Below, one piece after another: positions 27,602 to 40,687 of a DNA stretch of 64,000 nucleotides. The position numbers and the translations under genes were made by a program. Below the pieces are notes generated by a model. That model made no database searches and had not been told where the DNA came from. It worked only from the letters and a program-made list of their open reading frames with translations. This DNA comes from Curtobacterium luteum. Its GTDB lineage: Bacteria > Actinomycetota > Actinomycetes > Actinomycetales > Microbacteriaceae. Location: the NCBI RefSeq assembly GCF_014646995.1, contig NZ_BMOI01000018.1, positions 1 to 64,000 of the forward strand, given 5' to 3'. Positions within the stretch are counted from its first letter, which is position 1. Each line of letters starts with the position of its first letter.

Positions 27602-27607
27602 ACACTA
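27602..27607 (-). promoter_or_regulatory. -10 hexamer TAGTGT, leaderless start of pncB
   Basis: TAGTGT on the minus strand lies exactly 7 nt before the GTG at 27594 and decides the start. Confidence 0.6.
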
Positions 27608-27765
27608 CGGCAGGGGTCGGTCGGGAGGCGCGGGTTGCGTCGGGTGGTCGGGTCGCGTCGGACGCTGGCGCTGTGTCGGGTGTTGGGGCCGCGTCGGGCG
27701 CTCGGGCCGCGTCGGGCGCTGGCGCCGGCCGCAGCCGGGTGGTCGGGCTGTGGCGCCAGGGCGGC
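27608..27765. repeat. Short repeats of GTCGGGyGyTsG type
   Basis: Between the pncB promoter and the palindrome array lies a run of imperfect repeats of about 15 bp around CGCGTCGGGCGCTGG and TGTCGGGTGTTGGG. No gene is supported here. Confidence 0.5.
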
Positions 27766-28032
27766 GTGCGAGGTTTCGCACACGGTGGCACCTTTCGCGG
27801 GTCGCACGGTGTGTGCGGCCTCGCACGGTGCGGCGCCCCCTCGCACGGTGCGAGGGGAGCGCCGGGCGCACCTCGCACGGTGCGAGGCGCGGTCGCGGGG
27901 CGACGGAGCGTGCGAGGTTCCGCGCACGGTGGCACCTTTCGCGGGTCGCACGGTGTGGGGAACCTCGCACCGTGCGGGGCCTGCCTCGCACGGTGCGAGG
28001 CAGGAGCCGCGCGGGCCCCGCACGGTGCGGCG
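27766..28032. repeat. Palindrome array I (CCTCGCACGGTGCGAGG type)
   Basis: At least eight copies of GCACGGTG or GCACCGTG, most as CCTCGCAC-G-GTGCGAGG with 8-bp arms. Two direct repeats of about 48 bp, starting at 27766 and 27910, contain a common GGTGGCACCTTTCGCGGGTCGC segment. Ends about 45 bp before the murI promoter. I see no real gene in it. The same palindrome recurs at 55664-56015 and 59397-59575. Confidence 0.85.
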
Positions 28033-28077
28033 CCGGACGGGAGGCACGGGCCGTGTCGGACGGTCGGCTCGCGTCGG

Positions 28078-28083
28078 TACGCT
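28078..28083 (+). promoter_or_regulatory. -10 hexamer TACGCT, leaderless start of murI
   Basis: TACGCT is followed by 7 nt and the GTG at 28091. Confidence 0.6.
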
Positions 28084-28090
28084 GGTCACC

Positions 28091-28936
28091 GTGACGGATG
28101 CACCGATCGGAGTCTTCGACAGCGGGGTCGGTGGGCTGACGGTGGCGCGGGCGATCATCGACCAGCTGCCGCGGGAGAGCATCCGGTACGTGGGGGACAC
28201 GCTGCACTCGCCGTACGGCCCGAAGCGCATCGCGGACGTCCGCCGCTACGCCCTCGAGGTGATGGACGACCTCGTGGAGGAGGGCGTGAAGGCCCTCGTC
28301 ATCGCGTGCAACACAGCGTCCTCCGCGGTGCTCCGCGACGCCCGTGAGCGGTACGAGCAGGCGTACGGCATCCCGGTGGTCGAGGTCATCCAGCCCGCCG
28401 CCCGAGCCGCCGTCAAGCAGACCCGCACCGGTCGCGTCGGCGTGATCGGCACGGTCGGCACCATCGCCTCGCGCGCCTACGAGGACGCCTTCGCGGTCGC
28501 TGCCGACGTCACCCTGTCGCTCGCCGCCTGCCCGCGGTTCGTCGAGTTCGTCGAGGCCGGCGACACCTCGTCCCCGGCGCTCCGCACGGTCGCCGAGCAG
28601 TACCTGGCACCGATCCGGGCCGCCGACGTCGACACCCTCGTGCTCGGCTGCACGCACTACCCGCTCATGTCCGCCGCGATCCAGTACGTCGTGGGCCCGG
28701 ACGTGACGCTCGTCTCGAGCGCCGAGGAGACCGCGAACGACGTCTACCGGCGCCTCGTCGAACACGGACTCGAACGCACCGCACCGGAGCCGCCGACCTA
28801 CGCCTTCGAGGCGACCGGCGACGACAAGAACGGCTTCATCCGGCTCGCCCGGCGCTTCCTCGGACCCGAGGTCTCGAGCGTCGGCCACCTCCAGACCGGG
28901 GCCATCCTGCTGCCCCACACCGAAAGGACCCCATGA
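28091..28936 (+). CDS. murI: Glutamate racemase
   Basis: A 281-residue racemase that makes D-glutamate for peptidoglycan. The catalytic cysteines are Cys73 (ACNTASSA) and Cys187 (LGCTHYPL); [12 protein letters not shown] and [11 protein letters not shown] are the N-terminal substrate-site motifs. The start GTG is leaderless. The stop overlaps the rph ATG by 4 bp, and rdgB follows in the same way, so the three form an operon. Confidence 0.94.
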   Translation: MTDAPIGVFDSGVGGLTVARAIIDQLPRESIRYVGDTLHSPYGPKRIADVRRYALEVMDDLVEEGVKALVIACNTASSAVLRDARERYEQAYGIPVVEVIQPAARAAVKQTRTGRVGVIGTVGTIASRAYEDAFAVAADVTLSLAACPRFVEFVEAGDTSSPALRTVAEQYLAPIRAADVDTLVLGCTHYPLMSAAIQYVVGPDVTLVSSAEETANDVYRRLVEHGLERTAPEPPTYAFEATGDDKNGFIRLARRFLGPEVSSVGHLQTGAILLPHTERTP

Positions 28937-29667
28937 GCACCCGCATCGACGGCCGCAGCGCCTCCGACCACCGCCCCGTCACCATCGAGCGGGGGTGGAG
29001 CACGCAGGCCGAGGGCAGCGCGCTCATCGCGTTCGGCAACACCAAGGTGCTCTGCACGGCGTCCTTCACGAACGGCGTCCCGCGCTGGCTCGCCGGCAAG
29101 GGCACCGGGTGGGTCACCGCCGAGTACTCGATGCTGCCGCGCTCGACGAACGAGCGGATGCAGCGCGAGTCGATCAAGGGCCGCGTCGGCGGGCGGACCC
29201 ACGAGATCTCCCGGCTCATCGGCCGTTCCCTCCGGGCCGTCGTCGACACCAAGGCACTCGGCGAGAACACCCTCGTGATCGACTGCGACGTGCTGCAGGC
29301 CGACGGCGGGACCCGGACGGCATCGATCACCGGCGCGTACGTCGCCATGGCGGACGCGATCGAGTGGGGCCGCGACCGGGGGTTCATCGCCAAGAAGGCC
29401 ACCCCGCTGACCGACAGCGTGCAGGCCATCTCGGTCGGCATCGTCAAGGGAGAGCCGATGCTCGACCTCGCGTACACCGAGGACTCGGCGGCCGACACCG
29501 ACATGAACATCGTCACCACCGGCTCGGGGAAGTTCATCGAGGTCCAGGGCACCGCCGAACACGCGCCGTTCGACCGCGACGAGTTCAACACGCTGCTCGA
29601 CCTGGGGCTCGCGGGCAACGCGTCGCTCGCCGCGATCCAGCGCGAGGTGCTGGGGCTGACCTCGTGA
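28933..29667 (+). CDS. rph: Ribonuclease PH
   Basis: A 244-residue phosphorolytic 3'-5' exoribonuclease that trims tRNA 3' ends. Markers are [18 protein letters not shown] at the N-terminus, [32 protein letters not shown] with the phosphate-binding arginines, and [16 protein letters not shown] with the metal-site aspartates. Full length for the family. Coupled to murI upstream and rdgB downstream by 4-bp overlaps. Confidence 0.95.
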   Translation: MSTRIDGRSASDHRPVTIERGWSTQAEGSALIAFGNTKVLCTASFTNGVPRWLAGKGTGWVTAEYSMLPRSTNERMQRESIKGRVGGRTHEISRLIGRSLRAVVDTKALGENTLVIDCDVLQADGGTRTASITGAYVAMADAIEWGRDRGFIAKKATPLTDSVQAISVGIVKGEPMLDLAYTEDSAADTDMNIVTTGSGKFIEVQGTAEHAPFDRDEFNTLLDLGLAGNASLAAIQREVLGLTS

Positions 29668-30260
29668 CCGAGCGTCGCGTCGTCCTCGCCAGCCACAACG
29701 CCGGCAAGCTCGTCGAACTCCGGGACATCCTCGGCGACGCCCTCGGGGCGGGCGTGGAGCTCGTCGGCTACGACGGCCCGGAGCCGGTCGAGGACGGCGA
29801 CTCGTACGCCGCGAACGCGCTCATCAAGGCGCGTGCCGCGGTCGCGCACACGGGGCTGCCGGCACTGGCTGACGACTCGGGCATCGCGGTGGACGCACTC
29901 GACGGCGCCCCCGGCATCCATTCGGCCCGGTACGCCGGCACCCGGGTCGACGCGGACAACATCGCGCTGCTGCTGCAGAACCTCGAGGGCGTCGTGGAGC
30001 GGACCGCCGCCTTCGTCTGCGCCGCGGCGTTCGTGACGCCGGACGGCACCGAGCACGTGTTCGAGGCGGTGTGGAACGGCGAGGTCACGACCGAGCCGAT
30101 CGGTGACGGCGGGCACGGGTACGACCCGGTGTTCCGGCCGGACGACGCCGACCGGACCTCGGCGGAGCTCACCCGCGACGAGAAGAACGCGCTGAGCCAC
30201 CGGTCGAAGGCGTTCCGCGGCATCGCACCGATCGTGCGGGAGTACTTCGGCGCGGAGTAG
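29664..30260 (+). CDS. rdgB: dITP/XTP pyrophosphatase (RdgB/HAM1)
   Basis: A 198-residue house-cleaning enzyme that hydrolyses dITP and XTP to monophosphates. Motifs: [12 protein letters not shown] (substrate and phosphate binding), [13 protein letters not shown] (catalytic Asp), [12 protein letters not shown], and [10 protein letters not shown] plus LSHRSKAF near the C-terminus. The GTG start overlaps the rph stop. Last gene of the murI operon. Confidence 0.94.
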   Translation: MTERRVVLASHNAGKLVELRDILGDALGAGVELVGYDGPEPVEDGDSYAANALIKARAAVAHTGLPALADDSGIAVDALDGAPGIHSARYAGTRVDADNIALLLQNLEGVVERTAAFVCAAAFVTPDGTEHVFEAVWNGEVTTEPIGDGGHGYDPVFRPDDADRTSAELTRDEKNALSHRSKAFRGIAPIVREYFGAE

Positions 30261-30301
30261 TCGCGCGGTCGCGGTGCGCGGCACGCGGTGCCGACCGCCC
30301 G

Positions 30302-30363
30302 CGCACAACCAAAGTCACCCCGAACCACGTGATCACGCGGTTCGGGGTGACTTTGGTTGTGCG
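30302..30363. repeat. 62-bp near-perfect palindrome between convergent genes
   Basis: Perfect 25-bp arms (30302-30326 and 30339-30363; outer end CGCACAACCAAAGTCACC) flank a centre containing the perfect 10-bp palindrome CGTGATCACG, with one mismatch between. It sits between the convergent rdgB and DedA genes and could act as a two-way terminator, but it is far longer and less GC-rich than the terminators nearby. It may also be a small mobile palindrome. Short GGAGGCGAACGTGC repeats follow it. Confidence 0.9.
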
Positions 30364-30427
30364 AAGGGGCGCCCGCGAAGGCGAACGTGCGGAGGCGAAC
30401 GTGCGGAGGCGAACGCGCGCCCGCGTG

Positions 30428-31123
30428 CTACTGCGGCTCGACCTCGGCCTGCTGCTGCTCCTCGGCGTGCTTGGCCTTGCGGGAGTTGCGGATGAAGGTC
30501 AGTGCCATCGGCACGACGGTGACGACGACCGCGGCGAGCAGGATGACGTCGATGTAGTTCCGGACCAGGTCCCCGACGACGGGGATCGTCCCCAGGGCGA
30601 AGCCGAGGAACGTGACCCCGACGCCCCAGATGACGGCGCCGACCGCGTTGTAGAGCGAGTACTTCTTGTAGTTCATCCGGCCGACACCGGCCGCGATCGG
30701 CAGGAACGTGCGCACGACGGGCACGAAGCGGGCGAGGATCACCGCGAGCGGTCCGAACCGGTGGAAGAACGCGTTCGTCCGGTCGACGTTCGCCTTGGAG
30801 AACAGGCCGCTCTCCTTGCGCTCGAAGATCGGCGGGCCGGCCTTCTTGCCGATGTAGTACCCGAGTTCACCGCCGAGGAACGCCGACGCCGCGATCATGA
30901 GGGCCGCGACCCAGATCGGGATGCCGCCGATCGCACCGCCGCGGTCGAACGCGAAGAGGCCGGTGATGACGAGGAGGCTGTCGCCCGGGAAGATGAACCC
31001 GACGAGCAGGCCGGTCTCGGCGAAGATGATCGCGCAGACGACGAGCACGGCGACGGCCCCGAAGTGGTCGAGGATGTACTGCGGATCCAGCCAGGGGATC
31101 AGGGCGAGAGCGACGGAGTGCAT
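30428..31123 (-). CDS. DedA family (SNARE-associated) membrane protein
   Basis: A 231-residue integral membrane protein. Family marks are FAETGLLVGFIFPGDSLL near residue 36, LGGELGYYIGKKAG, and the re-entrant loop FVPVVRTFLPIAAGVGRMNY with the two conserved arginines and glycines. DedA proteins are linked to lipid carrier recycling (undecaprenyl phosphate and phospholipid flipping), which may matter for the envelope polymers made by this organism. The C-terminal tail is polar (KHAEEQQQAEVEPQ). RBS GGAAGAA. Confidence 0.9.
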   Translation of the reverse strand: MHSVALALIPWLDPQYILDHFGAVAVLVVCAIIFAETGLLVGFIFPGDSLLVITGLFAFDRGGAIGGIPIWVAALMIAASAFLGGELGYYIGKKAGPPIFERKESGLFSKANVDRTNAFFHRFGPLAVILARFVPVVRTFLPIAAGVGRMNYKKYSLYNAVGAVIWGVGVTFLGFALGTIPVVGDLVRNYIDVILLAAVVVTVVPMALTFIRNSRKAKHAEEQQQAEVEPQ

Positions 31124-31171
31124 GGTTCTTCCGGTCGGGCGGGCGGGGACACGAGGACGACCCCGCTGATG

Positions 31172-31177
31172 CGAGGG
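31172..31177 (-). promoter_or_regulatory. -10 hexamer TACCCT, putative promoter of the DedA gene
   Basis: TACCCT on the minus strand lies about 48 nt before the ATG at 31123. Confidence 0.4.
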
Positions 31178-31250
31178 TACCGTCCCCGGGTGTCCGGACC
31201 ATCCGCCGAGGGTATGAGTTCGCGGGCATCGTGCGGAGAACCGTCTGTCG

Positions 31251-31330
31251 TGCGGAAGGAGGGACTCGAACCCTCACGCCGGGGCACAGGAACCTAAATC
31301 CTGCGTGTCTACCAATTCCACCACTCCCGC
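31251..31330 (-). tRNA. tRNA-Leu (anticodon TAG)
   Basis: Class II tRNA with acceptor arms GCGGGAG and CTTCCGC, anticodon stem CAGGA/TCCTG around loop TTTAGGT (anticodon TAG), a long variable arm (TGCCCCGGCGT) and T arm GAGGG-TTCGAGT-CCCTC. CCA is not encoded. Confidence 0.93.
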
Positions 31331-31340
31331 GAGCAGCGGC

Positions 31341-31346
31341 AGTCTA
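31341..31346 (-). promoter_or_regulatory. -10 hexamer TAGACT, promoter of tRNA-Leu
   Basis: TAGACT on the minus strand ends 10 nt before the first base of the tRNA. Confidence 0.5.
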
Positions 31347-31436
31347 CCGAGCGGTGCCGGCGGGGCGGACGCACACCGTGCCTCCAGGCCGGGTGGACGG
31401 TCCGCCGGACGCGACGGACGTCGCGCGCAGCACCCG

Positions 31437-32747
31437 TCAGCGCAGCCGTCGGGGGAGGTACCGCGGGACGTACCGCAGCAGCACCCCCGCGCCGACGAGC
31501 CCGAGCACGCCCATGACGCCGCTCGCGACCGCGATGGAGGCGACGGCGGTGACCCCGGAGATGAGCAGCGGCGCCGCCGCCGAGCCGAAGTCGCCCGTGA
31601 AGCGCCACGCACCGAGGAACGGCGCCGGGTGGTCCCGCGGGGCGAGGTCGGCCCCGAGCGTCATGAGGATGCCCGAGCCGACGCCGTTCGCGAGCGACAT
31701 CCCGATCGCGATCGCGACGAACCAGCCGACCCGGGTGTCGAGGTGTCCGGACCAGGCGAGCAGGAAGTAGCTCAGGGCGAGGCCGATCATGCACGGCAGG
31801 GCGCTCGCGAGCCGTCCCCACCGGTCCATGATCTGCCCGCTCGTGTAGAAGAGTGCGAAGTCGACGGCCCCCGCGATGCCGATGACGAGCGCGGCGGTCG
31901 AGTCGTCGAGGCCGACGCTCACGGCCCAGAGGGGCAGGATGACCTGCCTCCCGGCGCGGAGCGCGCCGATCAGGCCGGCGCCGCTGCCGAGGCGCAGCAG
32001 CACCTTCCGGTGCGTGCGGATGGTGCGGAAGAGGCCGTGCGCTTCGTCCTGCACGAACTGTGCGCCGGTGTCGGCAGGCGGCTCGGTCGCTGTGGTCGCG
32101 GCGGTCGCTGTGGTCGCGTCTGGCGCGGTCGGCCTGGAGGCGCGGTGCGGCTTCCGGAAGCCGCGTGCGCCCGTCGCCGGGTCGCGGATGACGAGGAGCA
32201 CCACGGCCGCGAGCAGGCAGCAGGTGATGTGGATCCAGAACGCGCTCTGCGTGGTGCCCGTCAGGTGGACGACCCCGGCCGCGATGAACGGCCCGACGAA
32301 GTAGCCGAAGCGGAACACGCCGCCGAGGCTGGACAGCGCCCGGGCCCGGACGTGCACCGGGATCGCGGTCGTCATGTACGCGTGCCGGGCGAGCGCGAAC
32401 ACCGCCGTCGAGACGCCGACGAGGAACACGCCGACGGCGAGCACCCACGGGTTCGGGGCCCACGTGCACACCAGGAGGCCGACCACGGACACCGCGGCCG
32501 CGCCGATCATCGCGTTCCGCTCGCCGATCCGTCCGACGACGACGCCCGAGGGCACGTCGCCGATGAGCTCGCCGACGAGGATGAGCGACGCGACGAAGCC
32601 CGCGAACGCGAGCCCGGCACCGAGGTTGTCCGCGGCGATGGGGATGATGGGGATGATCGCTCCCTCGCCGACGGCGAAGAGTGCGGCGGGGAGGAAGCCG
32701 GACAGGACGACCGCCCGGAGGTCGAAGGCGGGGGTCTCGGAGGGCAT
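31437..32747 (-). CDS. MFS transporter
   Basis: A 436-residue major facilitator with about twelve hydrophobic segments split by a long central loop that contains Ala/Thr-rich repeats ([12 protein letters not shown]). The 2-3 loop has a motif-A-like [22 protein letters not shown]. Likely a drug or metabolite exporter; the substrate cannot be told. The ATG at 32747 is chosen; a TACCGT hexamer 10 nt upstream gives an almost leaderless transcript. A GTG at 32756 is possible. Divergent from mnmA, with the two -10 boxes only about 10 bp apart. Confidence 0.82.
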   Translation of the reverse strand: MPSETPAFDLRAVVLSGFLPAALFAVGEGAIIPIIPIAADNLGAGLAFAGFVASLILVGELIGDVPSGVVVGRIGERNAMIGAAAVSVVGLLVCTWAPNPWVLAVGVFLVGVSTAVFALARHAYMTTAIPVHVRARALSSLGGVFRFGYFVGPFIAAGVVHLTGTTQSAFWIHITCCLLAAVVLLVIRDPATGARGFRKPHRASRPTAPDATTATAATTATEPPADTGAQFVQDEAHGLFRTIRTHRKVLLRLGSGAGLIGALRAGRQVILPLWAVSVGLDDSTAALVIGIAGAVDFALFYTSGQIMDRWGRLASALPCMIGLALSYFLLAWSGHLDTRVGWFVAIAIGMSLANGVGSGILMTLGADLAPRDHPAPFLGAWRFTGDFGSAAAPLLISGVTAVASIAVASGVMGVLGLVGAGVLLRYVPRYLPRRLR

Positions 32748-32757
32748 CGTTCGCACA

Positions 32758-32763
32758 ACGGTA
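32758..32763 (-). promoter_or_regulatory. -10 hexamer TACCGT, putative promoter of the MFS gene
   Basis: TACCGT on the minus strand lies 10 nt before the ATG at 32747, back to back with the mnmA promoter. Confidence 0.4.
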
Positions 32764-32773
32764 CGCCGGTGCT

Positions 32774-32779
32774 TACCCT
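32774..32779 (+). promoter_or_regulatory. -10 hexamer TACCCT, leaderless start of mnmA
   Basis: TACCCT is followed by 6 nt and the ATG at 32786. Confidence 0.6.
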
Positions 32780-32785
32780 GGATGC

Positions 32786-36369
<3,584 letters not shown>

Positions 36370-36482
36370 GCCGCCCTCAGGAGCACGGGCCGGTCCTGTC
36401 CACCAGGAGCGGCACACCCCGCCGTGCACCCAGAACGGGGGGCAAGTTGCAGCGGGCATGTTCCCAGATCGGCCGTCTTCCG

Positions 36483-36488
36483 TAGACT
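36483..36488 (+). promoter_or_regulatory. -10 hexamer TAGACT, putative promoter of the DUF1023 gene
   Basis: TAGACT lies about 65 nt before the TTG start, in the 182-bp gap after ligA. Confidence 0.4.
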
Positions 36489-36551
36489 CGAGCGAGCATC
36501 ACCCGTCGTCTGCAGGGAGGCGACGGGACGGCCTTCCCGGGGGAGACCCGA

Positions 36552-37913
36552 TTGCTGCTCATCGCCGCGGCTCTGCTCACCGCCTCGATGCACTCGCTGG
36601 GAGTGGTCGAGGCTCCTGCCGTGCCCACGTCCGTCCCCGCGGTCGTCGTGCACACGGTCGGCGCCGTCCACGACGACCCGACCGTCCCGCTCGTGCAGCC
36701 GACCGGTGGCCAGCTCGACGTCGATGCGATCGCCCACGCCCGGGGCGCCGCGCTCCTGGACGCACTCGTGTCGGTGTCGCCCGCCGACCTCCGCCGGATC
36801 GCCACGGACGCCGCCGTCGTCACCACCGTGCAGGACGACCCGCCGACCGCCGCCGAGGTCGCGACGTGGTGGGCCGGACTCGACCACGACGAGCACCAGG
36901 TGCTCGAGACGCTCGCGCCGTCGGTCGTGGGGAACCTCGAGGGCGTGCCCTACGACGTGCGGGACCGCGCGAACCGCGTCACGATGACCGCGGAACTCGC
37001 CGATCGGACGACCCCGCCCGCCGAGACCGCGATGCTGGGCCAGGTCCGGAAGTCGCTCGAGTCGGAGCCGGGGGACCCCCGCCGTTCCCTGATCACCCTG
37101 GACACGCGGGGCGCAGGGCGTGCGGCGATCGCGATCGGCGACCTCGACACGGCGGCCGACGTCACGGTGGTCGTGCCCGGGATGTTCTTCACCGTCACCG
37201 GGCAGATGACGGACTTCACCGACACCGCGAACGACCTCGCCTCGGAGCAGGCCACGCTCGCGCCCGTCGCCGTCCCGGGGCACGGCAACGGGGTGGCCGT
37301 CGTCGCGTGGATGGGCTACCGCACGCCGGACCTGTCGAACATCCTGTCGCTCGGGCTCGCGCAGACCGGCGCCGAGCGGCTCGAACGGGCCGTCGACGGG
37401 CTGCGCACGGTCCGCGGTGCCGAGCAGCCGCGGCTCAACATCGTGGCGCACTCCTACGGGTCGACCACGGCGCTCATCGCACTCGCGTCGGGACGGATGG
37501 AGGCGGACAGCCTCACGGTGCTCGGGTCGCCCGGCAGCTCGGTGCGGCACGCCTCGCAACTGGCGGTGACGTCGGGCGAGGTCTTCGTCGGCGGTGCGCA
37601 CAGCGACCCGATCGCGGGCTCCGGGTACTTCGGTACCGATCCCGGGTCGGCGTCCTTCGGGTCGACATCGCTCGACCTCGCGGCCAGTGCCGACACCGAC
37701 GCCGCGGGGGACGTCTTCCGCCGTCCCTCGGGCCACAACGACTACCTCAAGCCCGGGACGGCTTCCCTGCACGACGTCGCGCTCATCGCGGTCGGCCGCG
37801 GTGACCTCGTGCGCGAGCAGCTGCGCCGCGGCGAGGGGCCCAGCGGCGACGGCGTGCCGGGGACCCCGGACATGTACCTCGTGCGTCCGCAGGACCTCCA
37901 GCCGCGCGACTGA
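36552..37913 (+). CDS. DUF1023 alpha/beta hydrolase, probably exported
   Basis: A 453-residue protein. Its C-terminal half is an alpha/beta hydrolase of the DUF1023 family: the nucleophile elbow is NIVAHSYGSTTAL, and GHNDYLKPGTASLHD carries the likely catalytic His. The N-terminus starts with a hydrophobic stretch (MLLIAAALLTASMHSLG) that could be a signal peptide. The start is a TTG with GGGGGAG about 7 nt upstream. Substrate unknown; family members are often lipase or esterase-like. Confidence 0.75.
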   Translation: MLLIAAALLTASMHSLGVVEAPAVPTSVPAVVVHTVGAVHDDPTVPLVQPTGGQLDVDAIAHARGAALLDALVSVSPADLRRIATDAAVVTTVQDDPPTAAEVATWWAGLDHDEHQVLETLAPSVVGNLEGVPYDVRDRANRVTMTAELADRTTPPAETAMLGQVRKSLESEPGDPRRSLITLDTRGAGRAAIAIGDLDTAADVTVVVPGMFFTVTGQMTDFTDTANDLASEQATLAPVAVPGHGNGVAVVAWMGYRTPDLSNILSLGLAQTGAERLERAVDGLRTVRGAEQPRLNIVAHSYGSTTALIALASGRMEADSLTVLGSPGSSVRHASQLAVTSGEVFVGGAHSDPIAGSGYFGTDPGSASFGSTSLDLAASADTDAAGDVFRRPSGHNDYLKPGTASLHDVALIAVGRGDLVREQLRRGEGPSGDGVPGTPDMYLVRPQDLQPRD

Positions 37914-38130
37914 TCGCGCACGGCGCCACCAGCGGTCACCGCCACCGCCGCGGTCCCGTCGTGACCAGATCGTGACCGCCGACCGAACCGACGGACCGGC
38001 ACCGTGCCTCCCGTCCGGATCCCCGTCCCCGTGCGGGGCGCGAGCCGCGCCACCCGCTGCCTGAGCGGGAACCTGTGCGACGGTGCAGTCTGCGGTGGTT
38101 CCGCGCCAGAACCAACCCAGGGCACCCACC

Positions 38131-38136
38131 TAGCGT
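38131..38136 (+). promoter_or_regulatory. -10 hexamer TAGCGT, leaderless start of the penicillin-binding protein gene
   Basis: TAGCGT is followed by 7 nt and the ATG at 38144. The 230-bp gap before it also contains half of the GGGAGGC-type hairpin (CACCGTGCCTCCCGTCC near 38000) without its partner arm. Confidence 0.55.
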
Positions 38137-38143
38137 GCTCGCC

Positions 38144-40516
38144 ATGCGTGTGATGCGGTGGCCGGCTGCCCTCCTGACGTTCCTCGGCATGTCCGTGCTC
38201 GCGGGCATGCTCGTGACCGTCGCCGTCACGCCCGCCGTGGCCGTGGTCGGTGAGGGCGCGTCCGGTGCGGCGTCCTTCTTCGAGGACCTGCCGGACTACC
38301 TCGACATCCAGACGCCGCAGCAGGTGTCCACCGTCTACGCGACCAAGGGCGGCCAGCAGGTCAAGATCGCCTCCTTCTACGCGGAGAACCGCACCAACGT
38401 CACGAGCGCGCAGATGGCGGACAGCCTCAAGGAGGCGGCTGTCGACACCGAGGACCCGCGCTTCTACGACGAGGGCGGCATCGACGTCATCGGCACCCTC
38501 CGCGGCGCAGCGGCGACCGCCGTCGGCGGCGACGTGCAGGGTGGTTCCAGCATCACGCAGCAGTACGTCAAGAACGTGCTCGTGCAGCAGTGCGAGTCGC
38601 TGACCGGGAAGACCGCCGCGCAGACGCAGGCGAAGGTCGACGCCTGCTACCAGGACGCCGCGGGCGTGACGCCGCAGCGCAAGCTGCAGGAGATGCGCTA
38701 CGCGATCGCGGTCAACAAGAAGTACTCGAAGGACCAGATCCTCACGGGCTACCTCAACATCGTGGGGCTCGGCGGCCGGGTCTACGGCGCCGAGGCCGGC
38801 GCGGAGTACTACTTCGGGGTCCACGCGAAGGACCTCTCGCTCGTGCAGTCCGCGACGCTCGTCGCGATCCTCAACAACCCGTCGAACCTGCGCATCGACG
38901 AGCCGAACGACAAGGACAACGGCACGGCGAACGGGTACGCGCTGACGAAGGAGCGCCGCGACTACGTCCTCCGCCGCATGGAGGCGCACCACTCGATCAC
39001 GAAGGCGCAGATGACGGCCGCGATCGCGACGCCGGTGCAGCCGCACATCACCGCGACCGCGAACGGGTGCTCGACGGCCGCCACGTCGTACGACGCCGGC
39101 TACTTCTGCGACTACGTCCGCGACGAGGTGCTGCAGGACCCGGCGTTCGGGAAGACCCTGGCCGAGCGCATCGCGACCCTCGACACCAAGGGCCTGCAGA
39201 TCCACACCTCGCTCGACCTCGACCTGCAGAGCCAGGCGCAGTCGTCCCTGTCCGCGTACGTCCCCGCGACGATGGCGGGCGTCGACGTGGGCGGCTCGAA
39301 CGTCACGGTCGAACCGGGCACCGGACGGATCCTGTCGATGGTGCAGAACACCGCCTACACGCAGGGCGACAGCAGCGCGCCCGGCACCACCGCGGTGAAC
39401 TACAGCGCGGACACGGCGTACGGGAACTCCGGCGGGTTCCAGACCGGCTCGACGTTCAAGGTGTTCACCCTGGCCGAGTGGCTCGCGACCGGACACACGC
39501 TGAGCGACAGCGTCGGCACGACCGAGCACTCGTACCCGACCTCGGAGTTCACGAACTCCTGCGTGAACATCGCCGGGCCGAACTGGGACGTCGCCAACGC
39601 CGAAGCGGTGCCGTCCTCGATGACCGTGCAGGACGCGACGAGCGAGTCGATCAACACCGCGTTCGCGGCGATGGGCAAGCAGCTCGACCTGTGCACCATC
39701 GCCAAGCTCGCGGCCAACATGGGGATCCACCTCGCGAACGGCGGGAAGATCAGCTCCGTGCCGTCGATGATCCTCGGCACGAACAACCTGTCGCCGATCG
39801 ACCTCGCCGAGGCGTACGCCGGGTTCGCGAACGGCGGTGTCGTGTGCACCCCGACCGCGATCGACTCGGTGACCGAGGCGGACGGCACGAAGATCACGCC
39901 GACGAAGTCCTCCTGCACGCAGGGCGTCGACCCCGCGGTCGCCGGGACGGTCGACTACGCGCTGCAGGGGGTCCTCAAGGGCAACGGCACCGCGGCCAGC
40001 GCGAACCCGGGCGACGCGACGCCGAAGTTCGCGAAGACCGGGACGACCGACGGCGACGTGCAGAACTGGCTCGTCGCGTCGACCACGAAGTACACGAACG
40101 CCACCTGGATCGGCAACGTGCAGGGGAACGTCGGGCTCGCGAACACGCCGTTCCTGCAGGGCACGACCGGGTACAGCGCGAAGTTCGGCGTCGGCAAGCA
40201 GATGATGACCTACCTCGACGGGCACTACGGCGGCGACGCCCTCCCCACGCCGGACCCGGCGATGATCGGGCACGTGTCGTCGTCGTCGTCGTCGTCGTCC
40301 TCGTCCTCGTCGTCTTCGTCGTCGTCCGGATCGCAGTCGGGCGACGGGACGGGGACGCCGGCCACGCCGGGCGACCAGTCGACGACGGGGACGCAGCAGC
40401 CGGGGCAGCAGCAGACGGGAACACCGGCTGCGCCCACCGCTGCGGCAGCGCCCGGGACGAGCGGCGGGACGGACGCGGGCGGTACGTCGGGCAAGGGCGG
40501 TACGTCCGGCGGATGA
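38144..40516 (+). CDS. Class A penicillin-binding protein (transglycosylase/transpeptidase)
   Basis: A 790-residue bifunctional peptidoglycan synthase. A membrane anchor (residues about 4-35) is followed by a GT51 transglycosylase domain (Glu103 in TEDPRFYDEGG, then GGSSITQQYVKN) and a transpeptidase domain with Ser436-xx-Lys439 (STFK), SIN at 502-504 and KTG at 631-633. The C-terminal 90 residues are low complexity: a run of about fifteen Ser coded by TCG repeats (40277-40325), then Gly/Thr/Gln-rich sequence. Works with the murI product in the same pathway. Confidence 0.93.
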   Translation: MRVMRWPAALLTFLGMSVLAGMLVTVAVTPAVAVVGEGASGAASFFEDLPDYLDIQTPQQVSTVYATKGGQQVKIASFYAENRTNVTSAQMADSLKEAAVDTEDPRFYDEGGIDVIGTLRGAAATAVGGDVQGGSSITQQYVKNVLVQQCESLTGKTAAQTQAKVDACYQDAAGVTPQRKLQEMRYAIAVNKKYSKDQILTGYLNIVGLGGRVYGAEAGAEYYFGVHAKDLSLVQSATLVAILNNPSNLRIDEPNDKDNGTANGYALTKERRDYVLRRMEAHHSITKAQMTAAIATPVQPHITATANGCSTAATSYDAGYFCDYVRDEVLQDPAFGKTLAERIATLDTKGLQIHTSLDLDLQSQAQSSLSAYVPATMAGVDVGGSNVTVEPGTGRILSMVQNTAYTQGDSSAPGTTAVNYSADTAYGNSGGFQTGSTFKVFTLAEWLATGHTLSDSVGTTEHSYPTSEFTNSCVNIAGPNWDVANAEAVPSSMTVQDATSESINTAFAAMGKQLDLCTIAKLAANMGIHLANGGKISSVPSMILGTNNLSPIDLAEAYAGFANGGVVCTPTAIDSVTEADGTKITPTKSSCTQGVDPAVAGTVDYALQGVLKGNGTAASANPGDATPKFAKTGTTDGDVQNWLVASTTKYTNATWIGNVQGNVGLANTPFLQGTTGYSAKFGVGKQMMTYLDGHYGGDALPTPDPAMIGHVSSSSSSSSSSSSSSSSSGSQSGDGTGTPATPGDQSTTGTQQPGQQQTGTPAAPTAAAAPGTSGGTDAGGTSGKGGTSGG

Positions 40517-40646
40517 CGGCCGGGAGGCGCGGCCCGGTCCCGCCTCGCCGGGTCGCGCCGGTCGGTCGGTTCCTGCACCGGGTGACCCGTGGCCCGGTCC
40601 GTCCACAGGGTCGCCCCCGGCGGGCGGGCGGGGCGAGTGTCCGCAA

Positions 40647-40652
40647 TAGACT
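40647..40652 (+). promoter_or_regulatory. -10 hexamer TAGACT, putative promoter of gatCAB
   Basis: TAGACT lies 35 nt before the gatC ATG, giving a short leader with GGAGCACC as RBS. Confidence 0.5.
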
Positions 40653-40687
40653 GGTGCGCATCCCACGAACGCAATCGACGGAGCACC

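Noticed and set aside
27766..28032. CRISPR array
   Set aside because: The repeats are short, palindromic and irregularly spaced, without unique spacers of constant length and without cas genes.
40274..40325. TCG trinucleotide run as an independent repeat element
   Set aside because: It codes an in-frame poly-Ser tract in the C-terminal tail of the penicillin-binding protein.
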